A DNA stretch of 64,000 nt from Alphaproteobacteria bacterium (lineage in GTDB: Bacteria; Pseudomonadota; Alphaproteobacteria; UBA2966; CAIVPW01): the NCBI GenBank assembly GCA_947481575.1, contig CANKGV010000008.1, positions 35,643-99,642 of the forward strand, given 5' to 3'. The notes under the pieces were generated by a model that was not told the DNA's origin, searched no databases, and saw only the letters and a program-made list of their open reading frames with translations. This document shows, piece by piece, positions 36,886 to 45,773 of this stretch. Position 1 is the stretch's first letter. Every line of letters starts with the position of its first letter. Position numbers and translations under genes: made by a program.

Positions 36886-38487
36886 CTAGTTCACCAGCAA
36901 CCGCGGCGGCAACCCTTGCGCCCAGGCCTTGCGCAACTCCATTTCGGCGCGGGCAAACAGCGAGGAGAACACGTTCTCATCGTCGGTGATCGGGCGTGCG
37001 GCGCCGATATCTGCAGCAGTAATGGTGCGGCCAGCACGCACCGTGTCATCGAAATCGGAGCGGACGCTGACCGGAATATGCTCGGGGTGGAAAGTGACCT
37101 GGGCCGGCAATGGGCCATTGGTCGTCACCAGAAACGCGCCGCCATCGCCGGCGCGGAACTCGATCACCGTGTCGAAGGTCGCGGCGAGCGTCGCCAAGAC
37201 CCGCTGGTTGGGGGCGTCGGCCACGGCGAAGAAGCTGTTCATCACCAGCATGCCGGTGGGCCGCAAACAGGCCGCCGCATCGGCAAAGAACTCGCGCGTC
37301 ATGAGGTAGTCGGGGGTTCCGTCGCCGTGGAACAGGTCGACGATCACCACATCAAATTGGTTGCGGCACTTCCGGACATACGTCCGCGCATCCTCGATTC
37401 GGATGGTCATGCCTTTCGGATCAAAACCGAAATGGCGCGCCGCAATAGCGGGCGAGGCCGGGTTGATGTCGACGACCGTGACGTGAATTCCCTCGTTGCG
37501 AAACCGCACCGGCACGGCACCGGCAGCGAGGCCCAGAACCAGAGCGTCCTTTGCCTCCGGAGCGAATCCCAACGCCAGTTCTTCGAGCGCGTGCGTATGC
37601 AAGGAAAGCGAGGTGCCATCCGGCGCGATGAAGTTCTGAACTAGACCGTCCTGCAGGTAGAGGCGGGTAAGCTGCGCACCCGACTTGGGGTCGATGGCAT
37701 CGACCACTTTTACCGTCCCATACAGCGACGAATATTGGGCGGCGAGCGTAAACGCGACATCGCTCTCAATTTCGGCGGCGAACAGGCGGGTAATGAGCGT
37801 CAGGTAGGCCTCGCGTCCGGCCGCCAGCCCGATGCACAGCACCACGCCGAGCGCCGACACGGCCAGCACGCGTTGCTTGGCGCGCGGAGCCAATTGCGGC
37901 GCCACGGTTGCAAGCAGGAACGAAGCCCCGCCCATGACTGCACCCAGCACCAGCAACGCCCGGAAATTGCTCATTGCCGGGATAAACACGAACGCCGTGA
38001 TCAGCACGCCTGCCACTGAACCGACGGTCGACACAAAGAACACGCGCCCCGCTCCGGCGTCGGCGCCGTCGCCGGTTTCGCGGCGCAACGCCACCAGAAG
38101 GGGGTTCATCGCCGACAGCGCCACCAACGGCAACGCGAGCAAAATTGCCCCACCGATGAAGCTGCCCAACACCAGATTGACCTGGAGCAGCAACGGAAAG
38201 ACCGGCGGATACACCAGCGCCGCAACGCCGATCGCCACGGAGGCGGCTGCCGGACCGGCCAAGTACAGAGTTAGCAGCTGCTGCTGGCTCTTGCCCGCCG
38301 CAACACGGCCGCCCACGTAGTACCCGAGCGCTAGAAACGCGAGGGTGATCGACAGAATCCCCGACCAAATGAACAGCGAGACGCCGAAATACGGCGTCAT
38401 GATCCGGGATGACAAGACCTCCAGCGCGAGGGCAACCGCACCGGTTAGAAAGATGAACCCTTCGTAACGAAACCGTTCCAACGCCAC
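36886..38487 (-). CDS. Membrane-fused spermidine synthase-like protein (copy 2, 533 aa)
   Basis: FIFLTGAVALALEVLSSRIMTPYFGVSLFIWSGILS; ALVLGLAAGAVPVRFRNEGIHVTVVDINPASPAIAARHFGF; QFDVVIVDLFHGDGTPDYLMTREFFADAAACLRPTGMLVMN. Confidence 0.88.
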   Translation of the reverse strand: MALERFRYEGFIFLTGAVALALEVLSSRIMTPYFGVSLFIWSGILSITLAFLALGYYVGGRVAAGKSQQQLLTLYLAGPAAASVAIGVAALVYPPVFPLLLQVNLVLGSFIGGAILLALPLVALSAMNPLLVALRRETGDGADAGAGRVFFVSTVGSVAGVLITAFVFIPAMSNFRALLVLGAVMGGASFLLATVAPQLAPRAKQRVLAVSALGVVLCIGLAAGREAYLTLITRLFAAEIESDVAFTLAAQYSSLYGTVKVVDAIDPKSGAQLTRLYLQDGLVQNFIAPDGTSLSLHTHALEELALGFAPEAKDALVLGLAAGAVPVRFRNEGIHVTVVDINPASPAIAARHFGFDPKGMTIRIEDARTYVRKCRNQFDVVIVDLFHGDGTPDYLMTREFFADAAACLRPTGMLVMNSFFAVADAPNQRVLATLAATFDTVIEFRAGDGGAFLVTTNGPLPAQVTFHPEHIPVSVRSDFDDTVRAGRTITAADIGAARPITDDENVFSSLFARAEMELRKAWAQGLPPRLLVN

Positions 38488-38625
38488 CCGAACACCCCGC
38501 CATTGCTAAGCCGGCTGCACGGTATCGGTTGCTAACCCGCCCGTCCACGCGCGCACGCCTGCGGCTGGCGTGCAGTCGATGCCGCCCCATATAGTGGGGT
38601 GGTACCCTCCGAGAGCCCGAGATCC

Positions 38626-40326
38626 ATGGCCACCAAGAAAGCCCCGCGCAAGTCGGCCCCCTCCAAGCCATCCGCGCGCGCCAAGAGCGCCGCCAAGGCA
38701 TCGGCGCCCAAAAAGAAGGGCGTGGCGCCCGCAAAGAAGGCCGCAGCAAAGAAGCCAATGCCTGCGAAAATCGCGGCGAAGGTGCGTAGCCCGGCGCCGA
38801 AGCCACGAACCAAGTCTGACCCCGCGCCGAAGGCGAAGGTCCCCGTGACGGCAAAAATCGCCGCCAAGCCCAAAGCTCGCGCAAAGCCGGCCGCCGTCCC
38901 GGGAGTCCGCGCGGCACCGAAACCGGCGGCGAAACTTCCTGGGAAGATGCCCAAGAAGTCGGGTACTCCCGCAGCCCGAACGCGCAACATCCTCGTGCCG
39001 CCGCCAGATGTGCTGGAGGACCTGGTGGCCCGGGCCAAAGCAGCAGGGGCGACTTCGGCCGAGGCGCTTCTGATGGAACAGGCCTCGCTGTCCGTGAGCT
39101 ACCGGCTCGGCAAGCGAGAAGACCTGACCCGCGCGGAAGGCCGCGATGTCGGATTGCGCGTATTCATCGGCAAACAGCAAGCGATGGTGTCGTCCAGCGA
39201 CGCCAGCAGCGAGACCCTTGCCGCGCTGGTCGAGCGCGCGATGGCCATGGCCCGCACGGCCCCGGATGACCCGTATTGCGGCTTAGCGGACCGCGACATG
39301 TTGGCGACCAAGTACCTAGACCTCGAGGTCGTCGATACCGCCGAGCCCGACGCCGAGGAACTGTATGCCCGCGCCGCCGCCACCGAAGACGCTGCCCGCG
39401 CGATCGCGGGTGTGACCAATTCCGATGGGGCTGAGGCGGGCTGGCGGCGTGGCGTGAACTACCTTTACACATCGGACGGGTTTTCGGGTTCGTACGCCAG
39501 TTCCGGGTTCGGCCTGAGCGTCTCGGTGGTCGCCGGCAAAGACAACACCATGGAGACCGACCACGCGTTCAGCCGCGCCCGCTTCCAGTCCGATCTTCGT
39601 TCACCCGAGGACGTCGGCACCGAGGCCGGTCAACGCGCGGCCCGCCGGGTGAACCCGCGCAAGATCGAGTCCGAGCGAGTGCCGATCGTCTTCGATCCCC
39701 GGGTCGCTAACTCGATGCTGGGCCACCTGACCGGCGCGATTTCCGGGCCTGCCATCGCGCGCGGAACCAGCTTCTTGCGCAAGGACATGGGCAAGGCCGT
39801 GTTCGCCGAAGGCATCACCATTGTTGATGACCCGCATCGCAAGCGCGGGCTGGGCTCCCGCCCATTCGACGGCGAGGGAGTGCGGACGCAGCGCATGAAT
39901 TTGGTCGACAAAGGCGTACTCAAGACGTGGCTTATGAGCACCGCGTCGGCGCGCCAACTGGAGCTGCGCTCCACCGGTCACGCGTCGCGCGGCATCAATG
40001 GTCCTCCGGGGCCTTCCCCGTCCAACCTGTACATGGAGGCCGGCAAGGTCACGCCCGCCGAACTGATGGCGGATATCCGGTCCGGTATTTACGTGACCGA
40101 CTTGATCGGATTCGGCATCAACCCGGTTACCGGTGACTACAGCCGCGGTGCCGCCGGGTTCCGGATCGAAAACGGCGAACTCGCCTATTCGATCTCGGAA
40201 TTCACCATCGCAGGCAACTTGCGCGACATGTTCCTTGCATTGGTTCCGGCCAATGACCTCGAGTTCCGCCGCGGAGCGGATGCGCCGACGATCCGCATCG
40301 ACGGAATGACTGTCGCCGGGAAGTGA
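38626..40326 (+). CDS. pmbA: TldE/PmbA metalloprotease-family protein with about 120-aa Lys/Ala/Pro-rich N-terminal extension
   Basis: Tail MATKKAPRKSAPSKPSARAKSAAKAS...; core VGLRVFIGKQQAMVSSSDAS, PIVFDPRVANSMLGHLTGAISGPAIARGTSFLRKDMGK, SNLYMEAG. Confidence 0.88.
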   Translation: MATKKAPRKSAPSKPSARAKSAAKASAPKKKGVAPAKKAAAKKPMPAKIAAKVRSPAPKPRTKSDPAPKAKVPVTAKIAAKPKARAKPAAVPGVRAAPKPAAKLPGKMPKKSGTPAARTRNILVPPPDVLEDLVARAKAAGATSAEALLMEQASLSVSYRLGKREDLTRAEGRDVGLRVFIGKQQAMVSSSDASSETLAALVERAMAMARTAPDDPYCGLADRDMLATKYLDLEVVDTAEPDAEELYARAAATEDAARAIAGVTNSDGAEAGWRRGVNYLYTSDGFSGSYASSGFGLSVSVVAGKDNTMETDHAFSRARFQSDLRSPEDVGTEAGQRAARRVNPRKIESERVPIVFDPRVANSMLGHLTGAISGPAIARGTSFLRKDMGKAVFAEGITIVDDPHRKRGLGSRPFDGEGVRTQRMNLVDKGVLKTWLMSTASARQLELRSTGHASRGINGPPGPSPSNLYMEAGKVTPAELMADIRSGIYVTDLIGFGINPVTGDYSRGAAGFRIENGELAYSISEFTIAGNLRDMFLALVPANDLEFRRGADAPTIRIDGMTVAGK

Positions 40327-41114
40327 CCGACCACACACTCGCGGCCGATCTCCGCACGCTTAAGAACGCGGTCGCCGAGGCGGTCGAAATCGCGCGGTCG
40401 TATTTCGAGAACGGCGCCAAGGTGTGGGAGAAGTCGCCCAACAACCCGGTGACCGAGGCCGATTTGGCGGTCGATGCCCTGCTCAAGGACCGTCTGACCG
40501 GTGCCCGCCCCGAGTACGGCTGGCTCTCCGAGGAGACGGCCGACGACCCGCGCCGCCTTTCCTGTGCGCGCGTGTGGATGGTCGACCCGATTGACGGCAC
40601 CCGCGCCTTCGTCCGCCATGTCCCGGAATTCACCGTGTGTGCCGGGTTGGTGGAGGACGGACGCCCAATAGCCGGAGTGGTCGCCAATCCGATGACCGGC
40701 GAGACGTTTGCTGCGGTCGCCGGCGGCGGGTGCGAACGCAACGGGGTTCGTGCCCATGTGAGCGACCGGTCCGGATTGGCCGATGCCGTCATTCTCGGCA
40801 GCCGCCACTTGGTTGAGTCAGCGACGGGCCCCTTGGCGACGACCGAGTTCCGGAAGATGAACTCGATCGCCTATCGCATGGCGCTGGTTGCTGTGGGATC
40901 GGTCGACGCAACCGTCGCAATGTCAGGCGAATCGGACTGGGACACCGCCGCGGCAGAAGTGATCGTGAGCGAGGCCGGCGGCATTGTCACCGACCTGTCC
41001 GGCGCATTGATACGCTACAACCTCGAAATCCCACGCCATTCCGGCGTGATCGTGGCCGGCCCCAAACTTCACGGCGTATTGCTTGGCTCGCTGCGGCGCG
41101 CCCCGGTCGTGTGA
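40323..41114 (+). CDS. Inositol monophosphatase / 3'(2'),5'-bisphosphate nucleotidase (CysQ-like)
   Basis: NNPVTEADLAVDALLKDRL, WLSEETADD, VWMVDPIDGTRAFV, ESDWDTAAAEVIVSEAGG. Confidence 0.9.
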   Translation: MTDHTLAADLRTLKNAVAEAVEIARSYFENGAKVWEKSPNNPVTEADLAVDALLKDRLTGARPEYGWLSEETADDPRRLSCARVWMVDPIDGTRAFVRHVPEFTVCAGLVEDGRPIAGVVANPMTGETFAAVAGGGCERNGVRAHVSDRSGLADAVILGSRHLVESATGPLATTEFRKMNSIAYRMALVAVGSVDATVAMSGESDWDTAAAEVIVSEAGGIVTDLSGALIRYNLEIPRHSGVIVAGPKLHGVLLGSLRRAPVV

Positions 41115-41165
41115 GGCCCCCACCCTGACCGCGACCCTGGGCCGTGCTAGCGTGGCTGCCACCGC

Positions 41166-42998
41166 ATGAACGCACACAATCCAACCGAATCCGAGGGCCT
41201 AGGCAGCGCCGACGCGGGCACGTGGCCCCTTGTCCACCGCCTGCTGCGCGAACACGTGCGGCGGCACCGCGGGACGCTGGCGGTAGCCGGCGTGTGCATG
41301 GTGGTGGTGGCCGCATGCACGGGCGCAAACGCCTACATGATGAAGCCGATGTTGGACCAAGTGTTCCTCAACAAGGATGCGCTGAGTCTGGTCCTCATCC
41401 CGTTCGCCCTGTTCGGCGTCGCCGTCATCAATTCAATTGCCAACTTCGGCCAAGCCTACCTGATGAACGCAACCGGGCAGCGGATCGTCTCTGATATCCA
41501 AATCGGCATGTTCGCGCACTTGATGCGCGCCGATCTCGCGTTCTTCCATTCGAAGACCTCGGGGCGTTTGATCTCCAATTTCTTGGAAGACGCCAACCTG
41601 CTCCGCTACGCTGTCGCCCGCGCCATCACCGGCATGGCGAAAGATATTCTGCAGTTGCTCTTCTTGATGGGCGTGATGTTCTACCAGAACTGGCACATGG
41701 CCCTGGTAGCGTTCGCCGTGTTTCCGTTCGCCGCCGTCCTGATTCGCGGACTTGGCAAGCGCATGCGCCGCGCGTCACGCACCATGCAGGAACGCACCGG
41801 CGGATTCTCAGCGGTGCTCAGTGAAGCCATTCTGGGCGCGCGCCACGTCAAGGCGTATGGCCGCGAGGCCTATGAGACCGAGCGGGCCAAAGTGGCCATC
41901 GAGCGACGCCTAAAGTCGTGGAACGACATGTCGCGCCTGGGTGCGACGGCCGCCCCGTTGATGGAACTGTTGGGCGGCGGCGCTGTCGCGCTGATCGTCT
42001 GGTACGGCGGACGGGAAGTCATCAGCGGCACGACCACGCCGGGCACATTCTTCTCGTTTATCACAGCGGTGTTGCTCGCCTACCAACCTGTGAAGAGCCT
42101 CGCCAATCTGAATTCGGTGCTTCAGGAAGGCCTAGCCGCAGCACAACGCATCTTCACACTGCTGGACCTCGAACCGACCATCGTCGATGCGCCTGCTGCG
42201 CGGCCGCTCGATCTGCGCCGCTCCGAAGTCCGCCTGGAGAACGTCGAGTTCGCCTATGGGGACGGCCGCAAGGCATTGGACGGGGTCAGCATTACCCTCG
42301 CCGCAGGCAGTACGGTGGCGCTCGTCGGCGCCAGCGGGTCCGGCAAGTCCACGGTGGTCAACTTGATCCCCCGATTCTACGAAGCCACTGCCGGCCGCGT
42401 CACCATCGACGGCCGCGACGTGCGCGATGTGACGCTGGCGTCGCTGCGCGGGTCGATCGCGCTGGTAAGCCAAGAATCGAGCCTGTTCAACGACACGGTC
42501 CGCGCCAACATCGCCTACGGGCGCGCCCTCGCTTCGGAAGACGAGATTGTCGCCGCTGCGAAGGCCGCAGCGGCGCACGAATTCATCACGCAAATGCCGC
42601 AGGGCTACGACACGATCGTCGGTGAGGGCGGCGTATTGCTCTCGGGCGGACAACGACAGCGCATCGCAATCGCCCGCGCGATGCTGAAGGACGCACCGAT
42701 TCTGCTGCTCGACGAAGCTACGTCGGCCCTCGACACCGAGTCCGAGCGCCAGGTTCAGCTGGCCTTGGCGCGCCTCGCGCGCAATCGCACCACGCTGATT
42801 GTGGCGCACCGGTTGTCCACGGTAGTGGACGCCAACGTGATTCACGTTCTTAGCGCCGGCCGGGTAATCGAGTCCGGTACCCATGGCGAACTGCTGGCCC
42901 GCAACGGCGTGTATGCAGGCCTCTATGCGGCGCAAGGCGCCGAGGAAGCGCCGCCGCCGGCTGCGCCTCGGGTTGGAGTGGCGACGGCGCGGGGATGA
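41166..42998 (+). CDS. MsbA-like ABC exporter (TM-ATPase fusion)
   Basis: Walker A VGASGSGKSTVVNLI, signature LSGGQRQRIAIARAM, Walker B ILLLDEATSALD. Confidence 0.93.
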   Translation: MNAHNPTESEGLGSADAGTWPLVHRLLREHVRRHRGTLAVAGVCMVVVAACTGANAYMMKPMLDQVFLNKDALSLVLIPFALFGVAVINSIANFGQAYLMNATGQRIVSDIQIGMFAHLMRADLAFFHSKTSGRLISNFLEDANLLRYAVARAITGMAKDILQLLFLMGVMFYQNWHMALVAFAVFPFAAVLIRGLGKRMRRASRTMQERTGGFSAVLSEAILGARHVKAYGREAYETERAKVAIERRLKSWNDMSRLGATAAPLMELLGGGAVALIVWYGGREVISGTTTPGTFFSFITAVLLAYQPVKSLANLNSVLQEGLAAAQRIFTLLDLEPTIVDAPAARPLDLRRSEVRLENVEFAYGDGRKALDGVSITLAAGSTVALVGASGSGKSTVVNLIPRFYEATAGRVTIDGRDVRDVTLASLRGSIALVSQESSLFNDTVRANIAYGRALASEDEIVAAAKAAAAHEFITQMPQGYDTIVGEGGVLLSGGQRQRIAIARAMLKDAPILLLDEATSALDTESERQVQLALARLARNRTTLIVAHRLSTVVDANVIHVLSAGRVIESGTHGELLARNGVYAGLYAAQGAEEAPPPAAPRVGVATARG

Positions 42999-43720
42999 CC
43001 GCCAAGTTCGTCAAGCGGATCCTGGACCGCGACAGTGTCCGCGGCGCGGCCGCAGGCATGGCCGCGGCCTACCTCCGGTTCGTGTTCGTCACCAGCCGCT
43101 GGGAATACGTGAACGCGCCGGAACAGTTCTGGGATGCCGGCCAGCCGTTTATTGCCGGGTACTGGCACGGCCGTCTGCTGATGCTTCCGTTCGCGTGGCG
43201 GCGTAAGGTGCCCGTGCGCGTCATGATCTCGCGCCACCGCGACGGCGACTTGATCACACGGACCGTGCAGCGCTTCGGCTTCGGCGTGGTGCGCGGGTCC
43301 ACGAACTCGGCCGGCGCCGTCTCCGCGTTGCGTGAACTGCTGCGGGAGATCAAGCGGGGGATCACCATTTGCCTGTGTCCCGACGGACCGCGCGGACCAC
43401 GCATGCGTGCCAACGAGGGAATCGTGCTGGCCGCACGACTATCCGGTGCGCCGGTACTCCCGGTTGCCTTCGGGATCACCCGGCGAGTGACATTGGGCAC
43501 CTGGGATCGGATGGTGGTCCCGTTGCCGTTCTCGCGCGGCGTGTTCGTGTGGGGAGAGCCGATTCTGGTTCCGAAGAACGCCGATCCCGCAGTCACTGAG
43601 CGCGCCCGGGCGGAGATCGAAGCGTCCCTGATCGCTGTCTCCGCCGCTGCCGATCGTGCCACCGGGCATGCACCCGTCGCCCCGGCCCCGCTCCCGACCC
43701 TCGCTGCCGCCGACGGCTGA
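42995..43720 (+). CDS. DUF374 lysophospholipid acyltransferase family protein
   Basis: FIAGYWHGRLLMLPFAWRRKVPVRVMISRHRDGDLITRTVQRFGFGVVRGSTN...CLCPDGPRGPRM. Confidence 0.9.
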   Translation: MTAKFVKRILDRDSVRGAAAGMAAAYLRFVFVTSRWEYVNAPEQFWDAGQPFIAGYWHGRLLMLPFAWRRKVPVRVMISRHRDGDLITRTVQRFGFGVVRGSTNSAGAVSALRELLREIKRGITICLCPDGPRGPRMRANEGIVLAARLSGAPVLPVAFGITRRVTLGTWDRMVVPLPFSRGVFVWGEPILVPKNADPAVTERARAEIEASLIAVSAAADRATGHAPVAPAPLPTLAAADG

Positions 43721-43722
43721 TC

Positions 43723-44709
43723 GTGATGCGCGCCCCCGCATTCTGGAACCCGCCGGCTGGCCGATTCTCGCCCGCTGCGACGGCGCTCGCGCCCCTCGCA
43801 TGGGCATACAGCATTGCCGGCAGGCTCCGGCGCCACCTGACCCGCCCGGTCGCCGTAGGCGTGCCGGTGATCTGCATCGGCAACTTGGTGGCAGGCGGCG
43901 CTGGCAAGACGCCCGTTGCGATTTCTTTGGTGCGGATGCTGGCGGAGCGAGGGCTGGTCCCGCACGTGATTACGCGCGGATACGGCGGCACCGTGTCCGG
44001 CCCGCTGCTGGTGGACACAAGCAGCCATTCCGCCGACCAAGTTGGCGACGAGGCGCTGTTGCTCGCCGCAGCCGCGCCCACCTGGGTGGCGCGGGACCGC
44101 GTCCAAGGCGCCCGCGCGGCAATTGCCGCGGGCGCGACGGTCCTTGTGCTGGATGACGGTTTCCAAAATCCCGGCCTCGCCAAGGACATATCGCTGGTGG
44201 TCGTCGATGCTTCGTTCGGGTACGGCAACGGGCGCGTGTTACCGGCCGGTCCTTTGCGCGAGTCTCCCGCCTCCGGCTTGGCTCGCGCTGCAGCTGTGGT
44301 GATGGTTCGCACCGGTGGCGCAGGAGCAAAGCCATCGGTCGGCAAAGTGCCGACGCTGACCGCGCAACTCGCGCCGACCAAGGCCTCGCGCTCTGCCTTG
44401 CAAGGAGCCGCTGTAGTTGCGTTCGCGGGAATCGGACGCCCGCAAAAATTCTTCGAGAGCTTGGCCGGGGTGCCCGCCACGATTTGCGCGGCCCATGTGT
44501 TCGCGGATCACCACCGGTACACCAAAGCGGAGCTCGCCGAACTTGAACGCGAGGCCACGGCGAACAAGGCCATCTTGGTAACCACGGCCAAAGACTGGGT
44601 ACGCCTGCCGCCAGCGTTGCGCGGCCATGTGTCGGTCTTGCACGTCGACCTAGAGTTCGACGATCCAGCGGCGCTGATGGCCGTGCTCGCACCTGCGCTG
44701 CGCAAATGA
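43723..44709 (+). CDS. lpxK: Tetraacyldisaccharide 4'-kinase
   Basis: PVICIGNLVAGGAGKTPVAISLVRML, PHVITRGYGG, VGDEALLLA, LDDGFQNP, GPLRES, VTTAKDWVRLP. Confidence 0.95.
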   Translation: MMRAPAFWNPPAGRFSPAATALAPLAWAYSIAGRLRRHLTRPVAVGVPVICIGNLVAGGAGKTPVAISLVRMLAERGLVPHVITRGYGGTVSGPLLVDTSSHSADQVGDEALLLAAAAPTWVARDRVQGARAAIAAGATVLVLDDGFQNPGLAKDISLVVVDASFGYGNGRVLPAGPLRESPASGLARAAAVVMVRTGGAGAKPSVGKVPTLTAQLAPTKASRSALQGAAVVAFAGIGRPQKFFESLAGVPATICAAHVFADHHRYTKAELAELEREATANKAILVTTAKDWVRLPPALRGHVSVLHVDLEFDDPAALMAVLAPALRK

Positions 44710-45641
44710 CGAACGCCGTTTCGACCCCCGCACCCGAGCCGACCACGGGCGGGAAGCGGCGCCGCCGCGTGGTGCTCGACGCAATCGAGGCCGCGGCGGT
44801 GTGGATGGTACTCGCCTGTTTCCGGAAGATGGGCGTGGAAAGCGCATCCAACGTGGCGGGTGCGATCGTGCGGACGGTTGGGCCGTGGCTCAGTTTCCAC
44901 CAGCGTGCGCTGCGCAACCTGCGGATCGCATTTCCGGAGCGGGCCGAATCGGAACGCGCGGCAATCGCGGTCGCCATGTGGGAGCACCTCGGGCGCATGC
45001 TCGGGGAACTCGCCCACATGGACGAATTCGACTGTCTAGCGGGCACACGAGTCGAAGTGGTGGGTATCGAGTACCTGCGCGCCATGCGCGACGACGGCGT
45101 TGGCGGCATCGTGTTTTCCGGCCACACCGGATGGTGGGACCTGCTCGGCAAATCGATCAACCAGGGTGGGCTGGAGGCTCCGGTCATCTACCGGCGCGTC
45201 AACAACCCGCGCCTGAATCAGATCATGCACCGCGCCCGCACCGACGTGACGCCCGCCTATGTCGACAAGGGCGCCGGCGCCGCGCGCACGCTCATTTCCG
45301 GGCTCAAGGCGGGCCAGCACTTCATGATGCTGGTCGACCAGAAGTTCAACGCCGGTATCGCCGTGCCGTTCTTCGGCCGCCCGGCAATGACTGCCCCCGC
45401 CCTGGCCCAGTTTGCGGTGCGCGACGGCATCCCAATTCTGCCAGTGCGCTGCGAGCGGCTGGGACCAGCGCGGTTCCGCATCACGTACTACCCACCGCTT
45501 GCTCCTGCGAATTCCGGCGACCGCACCGCGGATGTGGCTGCGACAATGTTGCGCGTGAACCAGATGATCGAAGGGTGGATCCGCGAGCGGCCCGAACAGT
45601 GGCTGTGGCCGCACAACCGCTGGCCCGCGGAAACGTCGTAG
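44706..45641 (+). CDS. Lipid A lauroyl/myristoyl acyltransferase-like
   Basis: IVFSGHTGWWDLLGKSINQGG, VIYRRVNNPRLNQIM, FMMLVDQKFNAGIAVPFFGRPAMTAPALAQFA. Confidence 0.92.
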   Translation: MTNAVSTPAPEPTTGGKRRRRVVLDAIEAAAVWMVLACFRKMGVESASNVAGAIVRTVGPWLSFHQRALRNLRIAFPERAESERAAIAVAMWEHLGRMLGELAHMDEFDCLAGTRVEVVGIEYLRAMRDDGVGGIVFSGHTGWWDLLGKSINQGGLEAPVIYRRVNNPRLNQIMHRARTDVTPAYVDKGAGAARTLISGLKAGQHFMMLVDQKFNAGIAVPFFGRPAMTAPALAQFAVRDGIPILPVRCERLGPARFRITYYPPLAPANSGDRTADVAATMLRVNQMIEGWIRERPEQWLWPHNRWPAETS

Positions 45642-45773
45642 CAGAGTGGCCCCGGCCACCCTTTTGGGCAGGTAGCGAGCGTCCTGATCTGTCCGCGACC
45701 GGGCCGCCATGGGCGCCGCGGCCACTTGGGTTTGTCGGCGTGACGGCGGCGTGTTTCAGTACGTGTCGGTTTG

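Noticed and set aside
42132-42935. 267-aa minus-strand ORF within the MsbA-like gene
   Set aside because: Antisense shadow of the conserved ABC ATPase domain.
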